From Histidinibacterium aquaticum (GTDB taxonomy: Bacteria; Pseudomonadota; Alphaproteobacteria; Rhodobacterales; Rhodobacteraceae): 64,000 nt of DNA. Position numbers and translations under genes: made by a program. The notes below the pieces were generated by a model. It was not told the DNA's origin and did not search any database. It saw only the letters and a list, made by a program, of their open reading frames with translations. Below are positions 9,941 through 18,815 of the stretch, one piece after another; the stretch's first letter is position 1; every line of letters begins with the position of its first letter. Where the stretch lies: assembly GCF_008710275.1 (NCBI RefSeq), contig NZ_VYQE01000004.1, positions 186,001 through 250,000 on the forward strand. Reading direction: 5' to 3'.

Positions 9941-10875
9941 GACGCCTTCTTCTTGCGGCTGCTACCGGAGGAGGGGGACTTGCTGCCCGAGGATTTGCTG
10001 CCGGACGACTTGCTCGACGAAGACTTCGACCCGGTCGACTTGGTGCCGCCGGAGGACCGGCCTCCGCTCGTGGACTTGGAGCCACCCTTGTCCTCGCCGA
10101 GGCTCTTGCGCAGCGCGTCCATCAGATCGACGACGTTCTCGCCCCGGGGCTCGCTCTCCTTGTCCGACCGGTCGGCGCGCGGTGTCTTCTTGTCCTTCAT
10201 CTTTCTGTCGATGAGATCGCGCAGCGCCTCGGCGTAGTGATCGGTGAAGTTCGAGGCGTCGAAGGGGGCCGACTTGCGGTCGATCAGCTCGGTCGCCACC
10301 GAGAGAAGTTCCTCGTCCGCCGGTTCGTCCGCGATGTCGGAGAACAACGGGTCGGCCGATCGGATGTCTTCCTGGTAATGCAGGGTCTCAAGCAGCAACC
10401 CGTCGCCGCAGGGCCGGATGGCGCAGAGGTACTCCTTGCCGCGCATGGTGAGCTGGCCCAGGCCGGTCTTGCCGGCCTTCCGCAGCGCATCCCGGACCAC
10501 CCGGTACGCGTCCTGCGCGAGGTCGTCGGTTGGCACGACGTAGTACGGCTTGTCGAACCAGATCGGCGGGATCTCGTCAGACCCCACGAACTGAACGAGC
10601 TCCAGTGTCTTCTTGGTTTCCAGCTTGATCGCGTCGATTTCCTCGGGTTCGAGCAGGATGTAGTCGTCACCGCTCTCGTAGCCCTTGAGGATGTCGTCGC
10701 TCTCGACAGGACCGACGCCGGGCACGGTCTTTTCGTATTTGACCGGCTTCCCGGAGGGGCCGTGGATCTGGCGGAACGAGACGCGGGTGCCGGAGGTCTT
10801 GGCCGAGTGTATCTCGACCGGGATCGAGACGAGGGAGAGACGGAGCTGACCCTTCCAGACTGCGCGGGATGCCAT
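9937..10875 (-). CDS. ku: Non-homologous end joining protein Ku
   Basis: Prokaryotic Ku binds DNA double-strand ends as a homodimeric ring and recruits LigD. The 312-residue protein begins MASRAVWKGQLRLSLVSIPVEI, a typical Ku start; FDKPYYVVP and MRGKEYLCAIRP are core-domain motifs. After about residue 262 a low-complexity Ser/Gly/Lys tail ends in SSRKKKAS. Lysine-rich extended Ku tails bind DNA in other bacteria; that role is inferred here. It overlaps ligD by four bases. Confidence 0.96.
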   Translation of the reverse strand: MASRAVWKGQLRLSLVSIPVEIHSAKTSGTRVSFRQIHGPSGKPVKYEKTVPGVGPVESDDILKGYESGDDYILLEPEEIDAIKLETKKTLELVQFVGSDEIPPIWFDKPYYVVPTDDLAQDAYRVVRDALRKAGKTGLGQLTMRGKEYLCAIRPCGDGLLLETLHYQEDIRSADPLFSDIADEPADEELLSVATELIDRKSAPFDASNFTDHYAEALRDLIDRKMKDKKTPRADRSDKESEPRGENVVDLMDALRKSLGEDKGGSKSTSGGRSSGGTKSTGSKSSSSKSSGSKSSGSKSPSSGSSRKKKAS

Positions 10876-10931
10876 GACGGACCTCTTATCGTTGAGTCAG
10901 TCAAACGCCGGAGTCGCCCGCCGGTTTCGAT

Positions 10932-11714
10932 TCAGCGCTTCAGCCAGCCGCCCTCGCCCCGGACATAGCTTGCGCCCTCGGCCGGGCGGAACCGCCCTCC
11001 CTTCGAGCCGTAGGCGCAGATATCGACACTGTTCCGGCCAAGGTCGAGCAGGTTGAAGGTATTGGGTTCACCCCGCAGGCGGCTCGAAAGACCCGTGCCC
11101 GCCTGTACGAAAAGCAGGCCCGGCGCGGCGCGAAAGGGCGCGACGACGGTGTTGTGCAGGTGGCCCGACAGGACGATCTGGGCCCCGCAGTTCTGCATCT
11201 GCTTCAGCGCATCTCTTGCGCCGCGCATCAGCCGCTTCTCGACATGCGGCCCATGCTGCAGGGGATGATGGAGGACCACGACGCGGGACCGCTTTCCCGC
11301 GCCCTCGAAGACCCGGCAGACCCGATCGACCCGGCGGCGCGAGATACGGCCCCGCTGCCAGGAGAACCGGTTGACCGTGTTCACCCCGGCCACCGTCATG
11401 GTGTCGTCGGAGTAGGTCGGCTCCAGATCCTCGTCGATCGCGGCCTTGTAGCGTGACCAGGGCCGGAGGGCCCGCACGAAGATATTGTCGAGCGGCGTGT
11501 CGTGGTTGCCGGGTACCGAAAGCGTCGGCTGGCTGATCTTGCCGAGGAACCTGCGGGCCCGCTCGAACTGGCCGAGCCGAGCCCGTTGCGTGAAATCCCC
11601 TGAGATGACGACCAGCGTCGGATCGAGCTCGTTCACCGCCTCCAGCAGCGGCCGCTCCAGTTCCGGACGGTCCCGGCCGAAGTGCAGGTCGCTGAGGTGG
11701 AGGATTCGGCTCAT
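10932..11714 (-). CDS. Calcineurin-like metallophosphoesterase
   Basis: A 260-residue metallophosphoesterase with the full metal-site series: HLSDLHFG near the start, VISGDFTQRA, SVPGNHDTP, VVVLHHPLQH and VLSGHLHNTVV. Proteins of this fold hydrolyse phosphodiesters or phosphomonoesters using two metals. The substrate cannot be read from the sequence. There is no signal peptide, so it is probably cytoplasmic. Its ATG overlaps the stop of the upstream lipid-kinase gene, suggesting a linked role, and ku follows 56 bases downstream on the same strand. Confidence 0.9.
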   Translation of the reverse strand: MSRILHLSDLHFGRDRPELERPLLEAVNELDPTLVVISGDFTQRARLGQFERARRFLGKISQPTLSVPGNHDTPLDNIFVRALRPWSRYKAAIDEDLEPTYSDDTMTVAGVNTVNRFSWQRGRISRRRVDRVCRVFEGAGKRSRVVVLHHPLQHGPHVEKRLMRGARDALKQMQNCGAQIVLSGHLHNTVVAPFRAAPGLLFVQAGTGLSSRLRGEPNTFNLLDLGRNSVDICAYGSKGGRFRPAEGASYVRGEGGWLKR

Positions 11715-12592
11715 GCGGTGTCCATCCGGTGGGGCGGCATCACGACCTTCAGCTTCTCCCGCGACATCCGGAAGCGGAAGGGACTCGTCTCGCGCCGCTT
11801 CTCACCGTCGAAGGCAAGCAACACCGGCCCCTTCTTGTGAACCTCCACATCGAGCGTGGGGATGCGGAAGAGGTCGTAATCCCGCCCCTCCTCGACACTG
11901 CGCAAGGCCAGCCGCGCGGTAAGCCTGAAAAGGTCCCAGCGGGTCTGTCCGCGGGCGACGAGCACCGCGAAGTTGTCTTCCGAGATCGCCTCGACCCCGT
12001 GCAGGCCGAATGTCTGGAGCTGGAAAGCCGAGCGACCGACGAAGACCAGCGCAGTGCGCCGCGTCTCGCGTCCCTCGCCCAGATCGAAGGTCACTTTCAT
12101 CGGCCGGCGAAAGCGCAGGAAGGTCCGGAGCACCGACCAGTGCGCCACCAGCCGATGCCGTCCCCAGCGATCGTAGATCGACTCCCGCTCGCGCAGGATC
12201 GTCGGATAGATCCCGAGGCTCGCGTTGTTCAGGAAGACTTGCCCGTTGACGGTGCCGACCGAGATCTCGTGCCCGTAGCCGTCGCGCACCTGGCGGGCGG
12301 CTTCCTCCACGTCCTCGGAAAAGCCCAACCCCCGCGCGAAGTAGTTGAAGGTCCCAAGCGGAAGGACCGCCATATTCGCCCCGGTGCCGATAAGCGACGA
12401 TGCAAGGGCCATGGCCGTCCCGTCACCGCCCGCGGCGACGTAGGTCTGGCCGGGCTCGGGGTCCGGCACCGCATCTCCGGGCGACCACTGGACGACCTCG
12501 GCATCCAGGATCTCCGCCGCACGATGGACGGCGCCGGAGTCGGCCTTGTTGCCCCCCGAAAGGCGGTTGGTGAGAAGCTTGATCCTTGCCAT
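11711..12592 (-). CDS. Diacylglycerol kinase family protein (YegS/DagK-like lipid kinase)
   Basis: A 293-residue protein starting MARIKLLTNRLSGGNK, with VAAGGDGTAMALASSLIG (the GGDGT nucleotide loop) and VLPLGTFNYFARGLG (the PLGTxN motif). Family members phosphorylate diacylglycerol, sphingosine-type or related lipids at the inner membrane face. The ATG at 12592 follows an AGGGA element and lies four bases after the upstream stop; the longer open frame to 12643 overlaps the neighbour and looks spurious. The lipid substrate is unknown. Confidence 0.88.
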   Translation of the reverse strand: MARIKLLTNRLSGGNKADSGAVHRAAEILDAEVVQWSPGDAVPDPEPGQTYVAAGGDGTAMALASSLIGTGANMAVLPLGTFNYFARGLGFSEDVEEAARQVRDGYGHEISVGTVNGQVFLNNASLGIYPTILRERESIYDRWGRHRLVAHWSVLRTFLRFRRPMKVTFDLGEGRETRRTALVFVGRSAFQLQTFGLHGVEAISEDNFAVLVARGQTRWDLFRLTARLALRSVEEGRDYDLFRIPTLDVEVHKKGPVLLAFDGEKRRETSPFRFRMSREKLKVVMPPHRMDTA

Positions 12593-12596
12593 GTCC

Positions 12597-15074
12597 CTAC
12601 CGGATGTACTTGTCCCAGCTGCCGTAACTCGACTTCCCGACATCGCCTCGCGGGAGGCAGAGCAGGATCAGCGCGACGCCGGTCGCTGCCTCGATGAGCA
12701 TCAGCCAGAGCCCAGCGCCGGTCATGAAGGGCGCAAAGATCAGGACCAGGCCAAGCAGCCCGTTCAAGTACCGTGCGAGCCGAAGCACCGAGGCGAGCGC
12801 CGTGACCGACACCGTGAGAACAAGCGCCCCCACGATATGGTTCACCGGCGAGAGACCGTTCTCCCACGTCAGAAGCAGCGGGGAGAGCATGAGCGCCACG
12901 CCGATGATCATGGAGACGCCCATCGTCCACGGCAGAGACATGCCCCCGGTCACCATCTCCCGGAAGATCGGGCCCGGCCCGCGCTCGAAGTCGTCGGTCA
13001 CATGCTCGTCGGGGCCTTCGTCCGTGTCCCCGGTGAAGAAGACGCGCAGCCAGGGCTGGCCCGCCTTGTGCCGCCGGACGAGGAACTGGCCCGTCGCCAC
13101 GAGCTCGTCGACCGAGTAGGGGATCTGGATCAGCATCGCCGCCGCCGCGATGAGGCAGAGCGTGCAGTAGGTCCCGATCAGGATCGGCTGGATCACGATG
13201 AAGAAGATCGAGATCGCACCCAGCGGAACGATCATCACACCGAAGGCGACCGTCAGCCAGGGCATCGTCCGCCAGCGCCGGTTGGAGCCGATGGCCCCCA
13301 CGATGATTTCCAGCGCGTAGGTCAGGGCCCCGACCCCGGCGTCCGGAACAGGCCAGGCCTCGGAGACAGAGGAGGTCACGATATCCTCGCTGCCGTTCTT
13401 GTTCGGCACCGTCCCATCGAAGAGCGGGTCCCAGACACCGGGAATGGTCTCGAGCTGGTAGGCTCCGAGATACCGCGAAATGATGAGCCCGACGACGGCG
13501 AGCGCGATCACCGGGATCCGCTGGAACCAGTCCGAGGGCGTGTAACTCCATCCCTTGGGCGTCACCGGCCCCGTCATCAGCGCGGCGGGAGAGACGCCCG
13601 GCACCGTCGAGACGCCGAGCGCGAGACCCGTGACCAGCATCCCGACGAGTGTCCCGTTGAGATACGCCGCCCCGTTGTCCGTCCAGAAGATCAGCGGCGC
13701 GAACATCAGCCAGAGACCGATGACCGCGGCGCCGTACCGTGCCGCGCCGAAGCGCCAGGACATCGACAGGACGGCGCAGGCGAGCAGCAACGTTCCGGCA
13801 ACCAGGTCGCTCGCGATCATCCAGGGATCGTCCAGCCCGATGATCGGCGGCGAGGTGATGATCCAGATGGCGAGGCCGACGTTCACCCAATGCGCCCAGA
13901 GGCCGGAACGGTGGCGCTTGCGGATCTCCTGCTCGTAGTCGGACCGCAGCGTCTCGGCATTGATTCCGCGCTCCTTCGCGGAGCGCATCCAGACGGGCGG
14001 GCGGATGCCGTTGGCCCGGTACCACTTGTTCGGATCGGCCTTCAGGTTGTCGACGATGGTCTCGAGCTTGTCCTCGATCCGGTTCTTCGGCTCCCAGTCG
14101 AGCAACTCGCGCGCCTTCGCGGTGTCGAGCGCGTAGTGATCCGAGGCCATGTCGATCATGAAGGGCCGGATGAAAGGCTTGTCGCCCTCGTCGAAGGCAT
14201 CCGGCACCAGCGGCTCGCTCTTGGTCTCGACCCATGCCCCGAAGCGGGCGATGGACTGTGGCACCGTGATCGTGCGCCAGTGGGATTGCCCGTGGATCAG
14301 GTCCGCGATCCGCTCCTGCAGGGCCTGGTAGGAGACTGAATTCGTCTCGCCCAGCAGGATCGTGCAGTCCTCCCCGAGTTCTGCGCGGCGGTCGACGACG
14401 CGGCGCACGGCGTCCTTCATGTCGTCGGCATGGATGAAGGCCTGCCCGGTGCCCAGATCGCCGGAGTAGAAATGCGCCTTCATGTCCCGGTCGTAGATCC
14501 GCGCGATCTGATGGCTGAGAGTCGGCACGGCGGTCATGTCGTCATAGAGACCGGCCAGCCGCAGGCGGACGGTCGGGATCGCCTTGCGCTCTTCGGTGAT
14601 GACCTCTTCGGTCTCGGCCTTGGATTCCGGGTAGGCCCAGCCGGGATCGACCGGCGTGTCCTCGTCGATCGTCTGGCCGACCTGCTGCGGCTCGTGGACG
14701 AGCATCGTGCTGGTGTAGACGAACTGCTCGACGTCGAAGCGCTCGATACTGCGCAACAGGCGCCGGGTCCCCTCGACGTTGACCGCGTCGTAGGCGTCCG
14801 ACTTCTGGCCGGTGAAATCGAAATAGGCGGCGAGATGGATGACCGAGGCGAGCTTGGTGCCGAAGCGGTCCTCGATCTCGCGCATGGCGAGCTCCATCGC
14901 CGCGTCGTCGGTGAGGTCGCCCTCGATAACGGGCGTCGTCGCGCCGGGGTCGACGTCCCGTTCCAGGCCGACGACCTGGTAGTCAGGCGACAGGACTTCG
15001 ACCAGCGCCTGCCCGACGGAGCCGCCGATACCGGTGATGAGAATGACGGGTTTAGAAGGGTCTGGGCTGCTCAT
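12597..15074 (-). CDS. Fusion protein: NAD(P)-dependent epimerase/dehydratase + SPW repeats + VKOR-like membrane domain
   Basis: An 825-residue fusion. Residues 1 to about 350 are an extended short-chain dehydrogenase: ITGIGGSVGQ is the nucleotide motif, VIHLAAYFDF follows, and YPESK resembles the catalytic YxxxK. From about 385 to 490 there are SPW-type membrane repeats (WIITSPP, LWLMFAPLIFW). Around 520-660 is a VKOR-like four-helix region with a CxxC redox pair in GTYCTLCLIAAAAMLIQIP. A final SPW-like segment (MLSPLLLTWENG) ends the protein. The loop cysteines of classical VKOR are not obvious. It heads an operon with the lipid kinase and the phosphoesterase. The physiological substrate is unknown. 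Confidence 0.82.
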   Translation of the reverse strand: MSSPDPSKPVILITGIGGSVGQALVEVLSPDYQVVGLERDVDPGATTPVIEGDLTDDAAMELAMREIEDRFGTKLASVIHLAAYFDFTGQKSDAYDAVNVEGTRRLLRSIERFDVEQFVYTSTMLVHEPQQVGQTIDEDTPVDPGWAYPESKAETEEVITEERKAIPTVRLRLAGLYDDMTAVPTLSHQIARIYDRDMKAHFYSGDLGTGQAFIHADDMKDAVRRVVDRRAELGEDCTILLGETNSVSYQALQERIADLIHGQSHWRTITVPQSIARFGAWVETKSEPLVPDAFDEGDKPFIRPFMIDMASDHYALDTAKARELLDWEPKNRIEDKLETIVDNLKADPNKWYRANGIRPPVWMRSAKERGINAETLRSDYEQEIRKRHRSGLWAHWVNVGLAIWIITSPPIIGLDDPWMIASDLVAGTLLLACAVLSMSWRFGAARYGAAVIGLWLMFAPLIFWTDNGAAYLNGTLVGMLVTGLALGVSTVPGVSPAALMTGPVTPKGWSYTPSDWFQRIPVIALAVVGLIISRYLGAYQLETIPGVWDPLFDGTVPNKNGSEDIVTSSVSEAWPVPDAGVGALTYALEIIVGAIGSNRRWRTMPWLTVAFGVMIVPLGAISIFFIVIQPILIGTYCTLCLIAAAAMLIQIPYSVDELVATGQFLVRRHKAGQPWLRVFFTGDTDEGPDEHVTDDFERGPGPIFREMVTGGMSLPWTMGVSMIIGVALMLSPLLLTWENGLSPVNHIVGALVLTVSVTALASVLRLARYLNGLLGLVLIFAPFMTGAGLWLMLIEAATGVALILLCLPRGDVGKSSYGSWDKYIR

Positions 15075-15140
15075 GACCCGGCATAACGCGGGGAATGCCT
15101 GTCGGGATGCACGCGCCCGCGATGTTTTTTCACGCAGGCG

Positions 15141-16025
15141 TCAGGCCTCGGCGCGTCTGCGCACTGGCCAGACTTCGAGGATGCCGGCAATGACGACCAG
15201 CGCGCCGCCCAGGAGTTCCAGCGGGTGCAGGGTCTCCCCCGCGAGAATGGCCGCCGAAGCCGCGCCGACCAGTACCTCCGACATCAGCAGGATCCCGACC
15301 CGGGCCGGGTCCAGCCGTACCGTGGCCCAGAGAAGCGCGGCGATGGACAGCGCCCACCAGATCCCGCCCGCCCCGGCGACGAGCCCGACCGTCCGAGCCG
15401 CGCCTCCGATCTGGTCAGGGGAAGGCAGCGGCTCCAGCGCCGGAGCGAGGAGGCCGGCGGCGATGGTCGCGCCGAGGGCGAAGACGAATGCGGCAGGGAC
15501 CGGAGGTAACTCGGGACGGGTCCGGATACCGGTCGAGGCGATGGCCCAGAGAAAACCGGCGACCAGGGCCATCCATTCGCCCGCGCTGCGCGGAACCGGG
15601 ACAGAGCCGGTGGCAGCCAGCATCACGATCAGGCCAAGCAACCCGAGACCGATCGCGACGACCCGCAGGCGCGGTGTCGCCCATCCCATCACGAAGCGGC
15701 CGATCAGCGTGCTCCAGACCGGCGTCAGAAAGAACAGCAGGATGATGATCGCGACGCGGCCGTAGACCAGCCCGACCGAGTAGAGCGCGAAGGCCGCCCC
15801 GCCCAGCGCCACGAAGGCCGCCGCCCCCGGATTGCGCCGGATCGCGCCGAGGTAGACGAGGGCGAAGGGCGCGAGCAGGACCACAGCCGCTGCCGTGATC
15901 GCCGCCGTGCCCCAGGCCCCGGCGAGGCCCATCGCCTCCGCCTGCCGGACCGGCAGCCAGTAGAACCCCCAGAGGGTTCCGGTCCCGAAGACGATGGCAG
16001 TGGCGAGGCGGCTTTCGGTCGTCAT
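15141..16025 (-). CDS. EamA/DMT-superfamily inner-membrane transporter
   Basis: About 294 residues with ten predicted hydrophobic segments in two five-helix halves, typical of EamA-type metabolite exporters. It begins MTTESRLATAIVFGTGTLWGFYWLPV; the start at 16025 was chosen because everything upstream of it in frame lacks membrane character. A Pro-rich, charged mid-loop separates the halves. The substrate cannot be predicted. It is divergent from hslU, with about 190 bases between the starts. Confidence 0.88.
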   Translation of the reverse strand: MTTESRLATAIVFGTGTLWGFYWLPVRQAEAMGLAGAWGTAAITAAAVVLLAPFALVYLGAIRRNPGAAAFVALGGAAFALYSVGLVYGRVAIIILLFFLTPVWSTLIGRFVMGWATPRLRVVAIGLGLLGLIVMLAATGSVPVPRSAGEWMALVAGFLWAIASTGIRTRPELPPVPAAFVFALGATIAAGLLAPALEPLPSPDQIGGAARTVGLVAGAGGIWWALSIAALLWATVRLDPARVGILLMSEVLVGAASAAILAGETLHPLELLGGALVVIAGILEVWPVRRRAEA

Positions 16026-16184
16026 GGGAGGGGACCTAGCGATCCGCCACGGGGAGGGGAAGCGTCCCGCCGGAGCGCCCCGGCTTGGATTTCCCGCGCG
16101 AATGCGTATCTCTCCCCTCAGACCCCGGGCTGGCGAAACGCCGTTCACCATGAAAGCCCAACACATTCAGACACTTGACCCGGT

Positions 16185-16198
16185 GTCCAAATTTGGAC
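16185..16198. promoter_or_regulatory. Perfect 14-bp palindrome upstream of hslU
   Basis: GTCCAAATTTGGAC is a perfect inverted repeat 18 bases before the hslU start, in the divergent EamA/hslU region. Its AT-rich centre and dyad suggest a protein-binding operator. No regulator can be assigned. Confidence 0.45.
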
Positions 16199-16216
16199 GC
16201 CCGGCACGGGAGCCTC

Positions 16217-17530
16217 ATGTCAGACCTCACCCCCCGCGAAATCGTCTCGGAACTCGACCGGTTCATCATCGGTCAGGCCGAAGCCAAGCGCGCCGTCGCC
16301 GTCGCGCTCCGAAACCGTTGGCGCCGCAAGCAGCTCGGTCCCGAACTGCGTGACGAGGTCTACCCGAAGAACATCCTGATGATCGGCCCCACCGGCGTCG
16401 GCAAGACCGAGATCTCTCGCCGTCTCGCCAAGCTCGCCCGCGCGCCCTTCATCAAGGTCGAGGCGACGAAGTTCACCGAGGTCGGCTACGTCGGCCGCGA
16501 CGTCGAGCAGATCATCCGCGATCTCGTGGACACCGCCATCGCACAGACCCGCGAATACATGCGGCAAGACGTGAAACAGTCCGCCCACGAGGCCGCCGAG
16601 GAACGCGTGATCTCCGCCGTCGCCGGAGAGGGCGCCCGTGAAGGCACCCGCGAGATGTTCCGCAAGAAGCTGAAGAACGGCGAGCTCGACGACACGATGA
16701 TCGAGCTCGAAGTCGCCGACAACTCGAACCCGCTCGGCGGGATGGAGATCCCCGGCCAGCCGGGCCAGATGCCCGGCGGCATGAACCTGGGCGACATCTT
16801 CGGCAAGGCCTTCTCCGGCCGGACCGTCAAGAAGCGCATGACCGTGGCCGAGAGCTACGAGGTCCTCATCGCCGACGAGGCCGACAAGCTGCTGGACGAC
16901 GAGACGGTGACCAAGGCCGCGCTCGAGAGCGTCGAGCAGAACGGCATCGTCTTCCTCGACGAGATCGACAAGGTCGCCCACGGCAGCGACCAGACCCGCG
17001 GCGGCGGAGAGGTGAGCCGCGAAGGCGTCCAGCGCGACCTGCTCCCGCTGATCGAGGGGACGACCGTCTCGACGAAGCACGGGCCGATCAAGACCGACCA
17101 CATCCTCTTCATCGCCTCCGGCGCCTTCCACATCGCCAAGCCTTCGGACCTGCTGCCCGAGCTGCAGGGACGCCTGCCGATCCGCGTGAACCTGCGGGCG
17201 CTCTCCGAGGGCGACTTCGTCCGTATTCTAACCGAGACCGACAACGCCCTGACACGGCAGTACACCGGACTGATGGCGACGGAAGAGGTGACGGTCGAGT
17301 TCACCGAGGACGGCATCGCGGCCCTCGCCCGCATCGCGGCGGAGGTGAACGAGAGCGTGGAGAACATCGGCGCCCGCCGCCTCTACACGGTCATGGAACG
17401 GGTCTTCGAAGACCTGTCGTTCCACGCCCCTGATCGGGCTGGCGAGAAAGTCACGGTGAACGCGGACTTCGTCGAGGAGCACTTGGGCGAGCTGACGCGC
17501 TCCACCGACCTGAGTCGCTACGTGCTCTGA
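16217..17530 (+). CDS. hslU: ATP-dependent protease ATPase subunit HslU (ClpY)
   Basis: HslU is the AAA+ unfoldase ring that feeds substrates to HslV. The 437-residue protein starts [20 protein letters not shown], a strongly conserved HslU start, so the ATG at 16217 was preferred to the upstream in-frame start at 16175. Walker A is [12 protein letters not shown], Walker B is [11 protein letters not shown], and sensor residues lie around [11 protein letters not shown]. The I-domain spans roughly residues 110-230, with a Gly/Met/Pro-rich stretch ([14 protein letters not shown]). It ends in SRYVL, the C-terminus that docks into HslV. Confidence 0.97.
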   Translation: MSDLTPREIVSELDRFIIGQAEAKRAVAVALRNRWRRKQLGPELRDEVYPKNILMIGPTGVGKTEISRRLAKLARAPFIKVEATKFTEVGYVGRDVEQIIRDLVDTAIAQTREYMRQDVKQSAHEAAEERVISAVAGEGAREGTREMFRKKLKNGELDDTMIELEVADNSNPLGGMEIPGQPGQMPGGMNLGDIFGKAFSGRTVKKRMTVAESYEVLIADEADKLLDDETVTKAALESVEQNGIVFLDEIDKVAHGSDQTRGGGEVSREGVQRDLLPLIEGTTVSTKHGPIKTDHILFIASGAFHIAKPSDLLPELQGRLPIRVNLRALSEGDFVRILTETDNALTRQYTGLMATEEVTVEFTEDGIAALARIAAEVNESVENIGARRLYTVMERVFEDLSFHAPDRAGEKVTVNADFVEEHLGELTRSTDLSRYVL

Positions 17531-17536
17531 GCGGAA

Positions 17537-17555
17537 CCCCGGCCCTGCGCCGGGG
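17537..17555 (+). terminator. Probable terminator hairpin after hslU
   Basis: Stem CCCCGGC / GCCGGGG (7 bp) with a CCTGC loop is followed by the pyrimidine-rich CTTCCCTTTCC instead of a clean U tract. It lies six bases after the hslU stop. Confidence 0.6.
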
Positions 17556-17591
17556 CTTCCCTTTCCTCGCGAACCGGCAGAGGAAAGGCGC

Positions 17592-18815
17592 ATGCGACTC
17601 CTCGATTTCCTGCGGGAGAACGCCGCCTTCCTTCTGGCCGGCTTTCTCCTCACTTTCACGTCGTCCTACGGCCAGACCTTCTTCATCTCGATCTTCGCGG
17701 GCGAGATGCGGGGGGAATTCGGGCTGAGCCACGGGCAATGGGGGCTGATCTACACGATCGGCACGACGGTCTCGGCGGCGGTGATGATCTGGTCGGGGAT
17801 GCTGACGGACGTCTTCCGGGTCCGGCAGCTCGCGCTCATCGTGATGCCATCGCTGGCCTTGGCCTGCCTCGCGATGGCGGCTGTCCCCTCGGCGGTGGTC
17901 CTTGTCTTCGTCATCTTCGCGCTCCGCCTCTCGGGCCAGGGGATGATGAGCCATCTCGCCGTGACATCGATGGCGCGTTGGTTCTCGGCCAGGCGGGGCA
18001 CGGCACTCTCGATCTCGTCGATGGGCGTCTCGCTCGGCCAGGCGGTGCTGCCGATGCTCTTCGTGGCGCTGATGGCGACGATAAGCTGGCGCAGCCTCTG
18101 GGTTCTGGGCGCCGTTCTGGTCGCACTGACCATCCCGGTGATTTTCATGCTCCTGCGGCTCGAGCGAACGCCGCAATCGCTCGCCAAGGATGACCAGTTC
18201 GCCGGGATGAACGACCGGCACTGGACCCGCGGCGAGGTCCTTCGACATCCGCTCTTCTGGCTGATGGTCCCCGCCCTGCTTGGCCCGCCCGCCTGGGGGA
18301 CCGCGCTGTTTTTCCAGCAGGTACACATGGCCGAGGTGAAGCCCTGGACCCTCGGCGAATGGGTCTCTCTCCTGCCCTTCTTCACCGTGATGATGATCGC
18401 CTCCAACCTCGGAAGCGGGCAGGCCATCGACCGGTGGGGCGTGGCCCCGGTGGTCGCGTTCTACATGACCCCTTTCGCGCTGGGATTTCTCATCATCGGC
18501 TTCGCGCCCGGCATCTGGGTGGCGGCGGTCGGCCTGTTGATCGTCGGGATCGGGAACGGGATGCAGGCAACGGTTCCGGGCGCCTTCTGGGCGGAATTCT
18601 TCGGGACGCGGCATCTCGGCGCGATCAAGGCGGCCTCGACCGCGATCATGGTTTTGGGTTCTGCCATCGGCCCGGGCGTGAGCGGCTACCTGATCGACTG
18701 GGGTATCGACTTCCCGCAGCAGATGATCGGGATCTTCGTCTATTTCGTCCTGGCCGGACTGCTCGCGAGCTTCGGTGTCCTCCGGGCCCGGACCGCTCTA
18801 CCGGCTCCGGCGTAG
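17592..18815 (+). CDS. Major facilitator superfamily transporter
   Basis: A 407-residue inner-membrane carrier with about 12 hydrophobic segments in two halves separated by a charged loop (LLRLERTPQSLAKDDQFAGM). The conserved loop 2-3 region reads SGMLTDVFRVRQ. The second-half counterpart GQAIDRWGVAPV is also seen. The substrate cannot be assigned. The last 18 bases overlap the convergent smr gene. Confidence 0.9.
   Translation: MRLLDFLRENAAFLLAGFLLTFTSSYGQTFFISIFAGEMRGEFGLSHGQWGLIYTIGTTVSAAVMIWSGMLTDVFRVRQLALIVMPSLALACLAMAAVPSAVVLVFVIFALRLSGQGMMSHLAVTSMARWFSARRGTALSISSMGVSLGQAVLPMLFVALMATISWRSLWVLGAVLVALTIPVIFMLLRLERTPQSLAKDDQFAGMNDRHWTRGEVLRHPLFWLMVPALLGPPAWGTALFFQQVHMAEVKPWTLGEWVSLLPFFTVMMIASNLGSGQAIDRWGVAPVVAFYMTPFALGFLIIGFAPGIWVAAVGLLIVGIGNGMQATVPGAFWAEFFGTRHLGAIKAASTAIMVLGSAIGPGVSGYLIDWGIDFPQQMIGIFVYFVLAGLLASFGVLRARTALPAPA

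Noticed and set aside
9950-10085. Short tandem repeats resembling a CRISPR or satellite
   Set aside because: The periodicity is the Ser/Gly/Lys codons of the Ku tail in frame; no spacers or conserved repeat unit.
12229-14339. Long frames of 668 codons (minus) and 597 codons (plus) across the fusion gene
   Set aside because: Both are shadows of the SDR/SPW/VKOR gene, which alone shows enzyme and membrane motifs.
16168-16200. TTGACC-based promoter for hslU
   Set aside because: A -35-like TTGACC is present, but no -10 lies at 16-18 bases; the region is occupied by the palindrome instead.
7500-16200. Genomic island or mobile element carrying ku-ligD
   Set aside because: No integrase, tRNA, direct repeats or insertion-sequence ends are visible, and base composition matches the surroundings.
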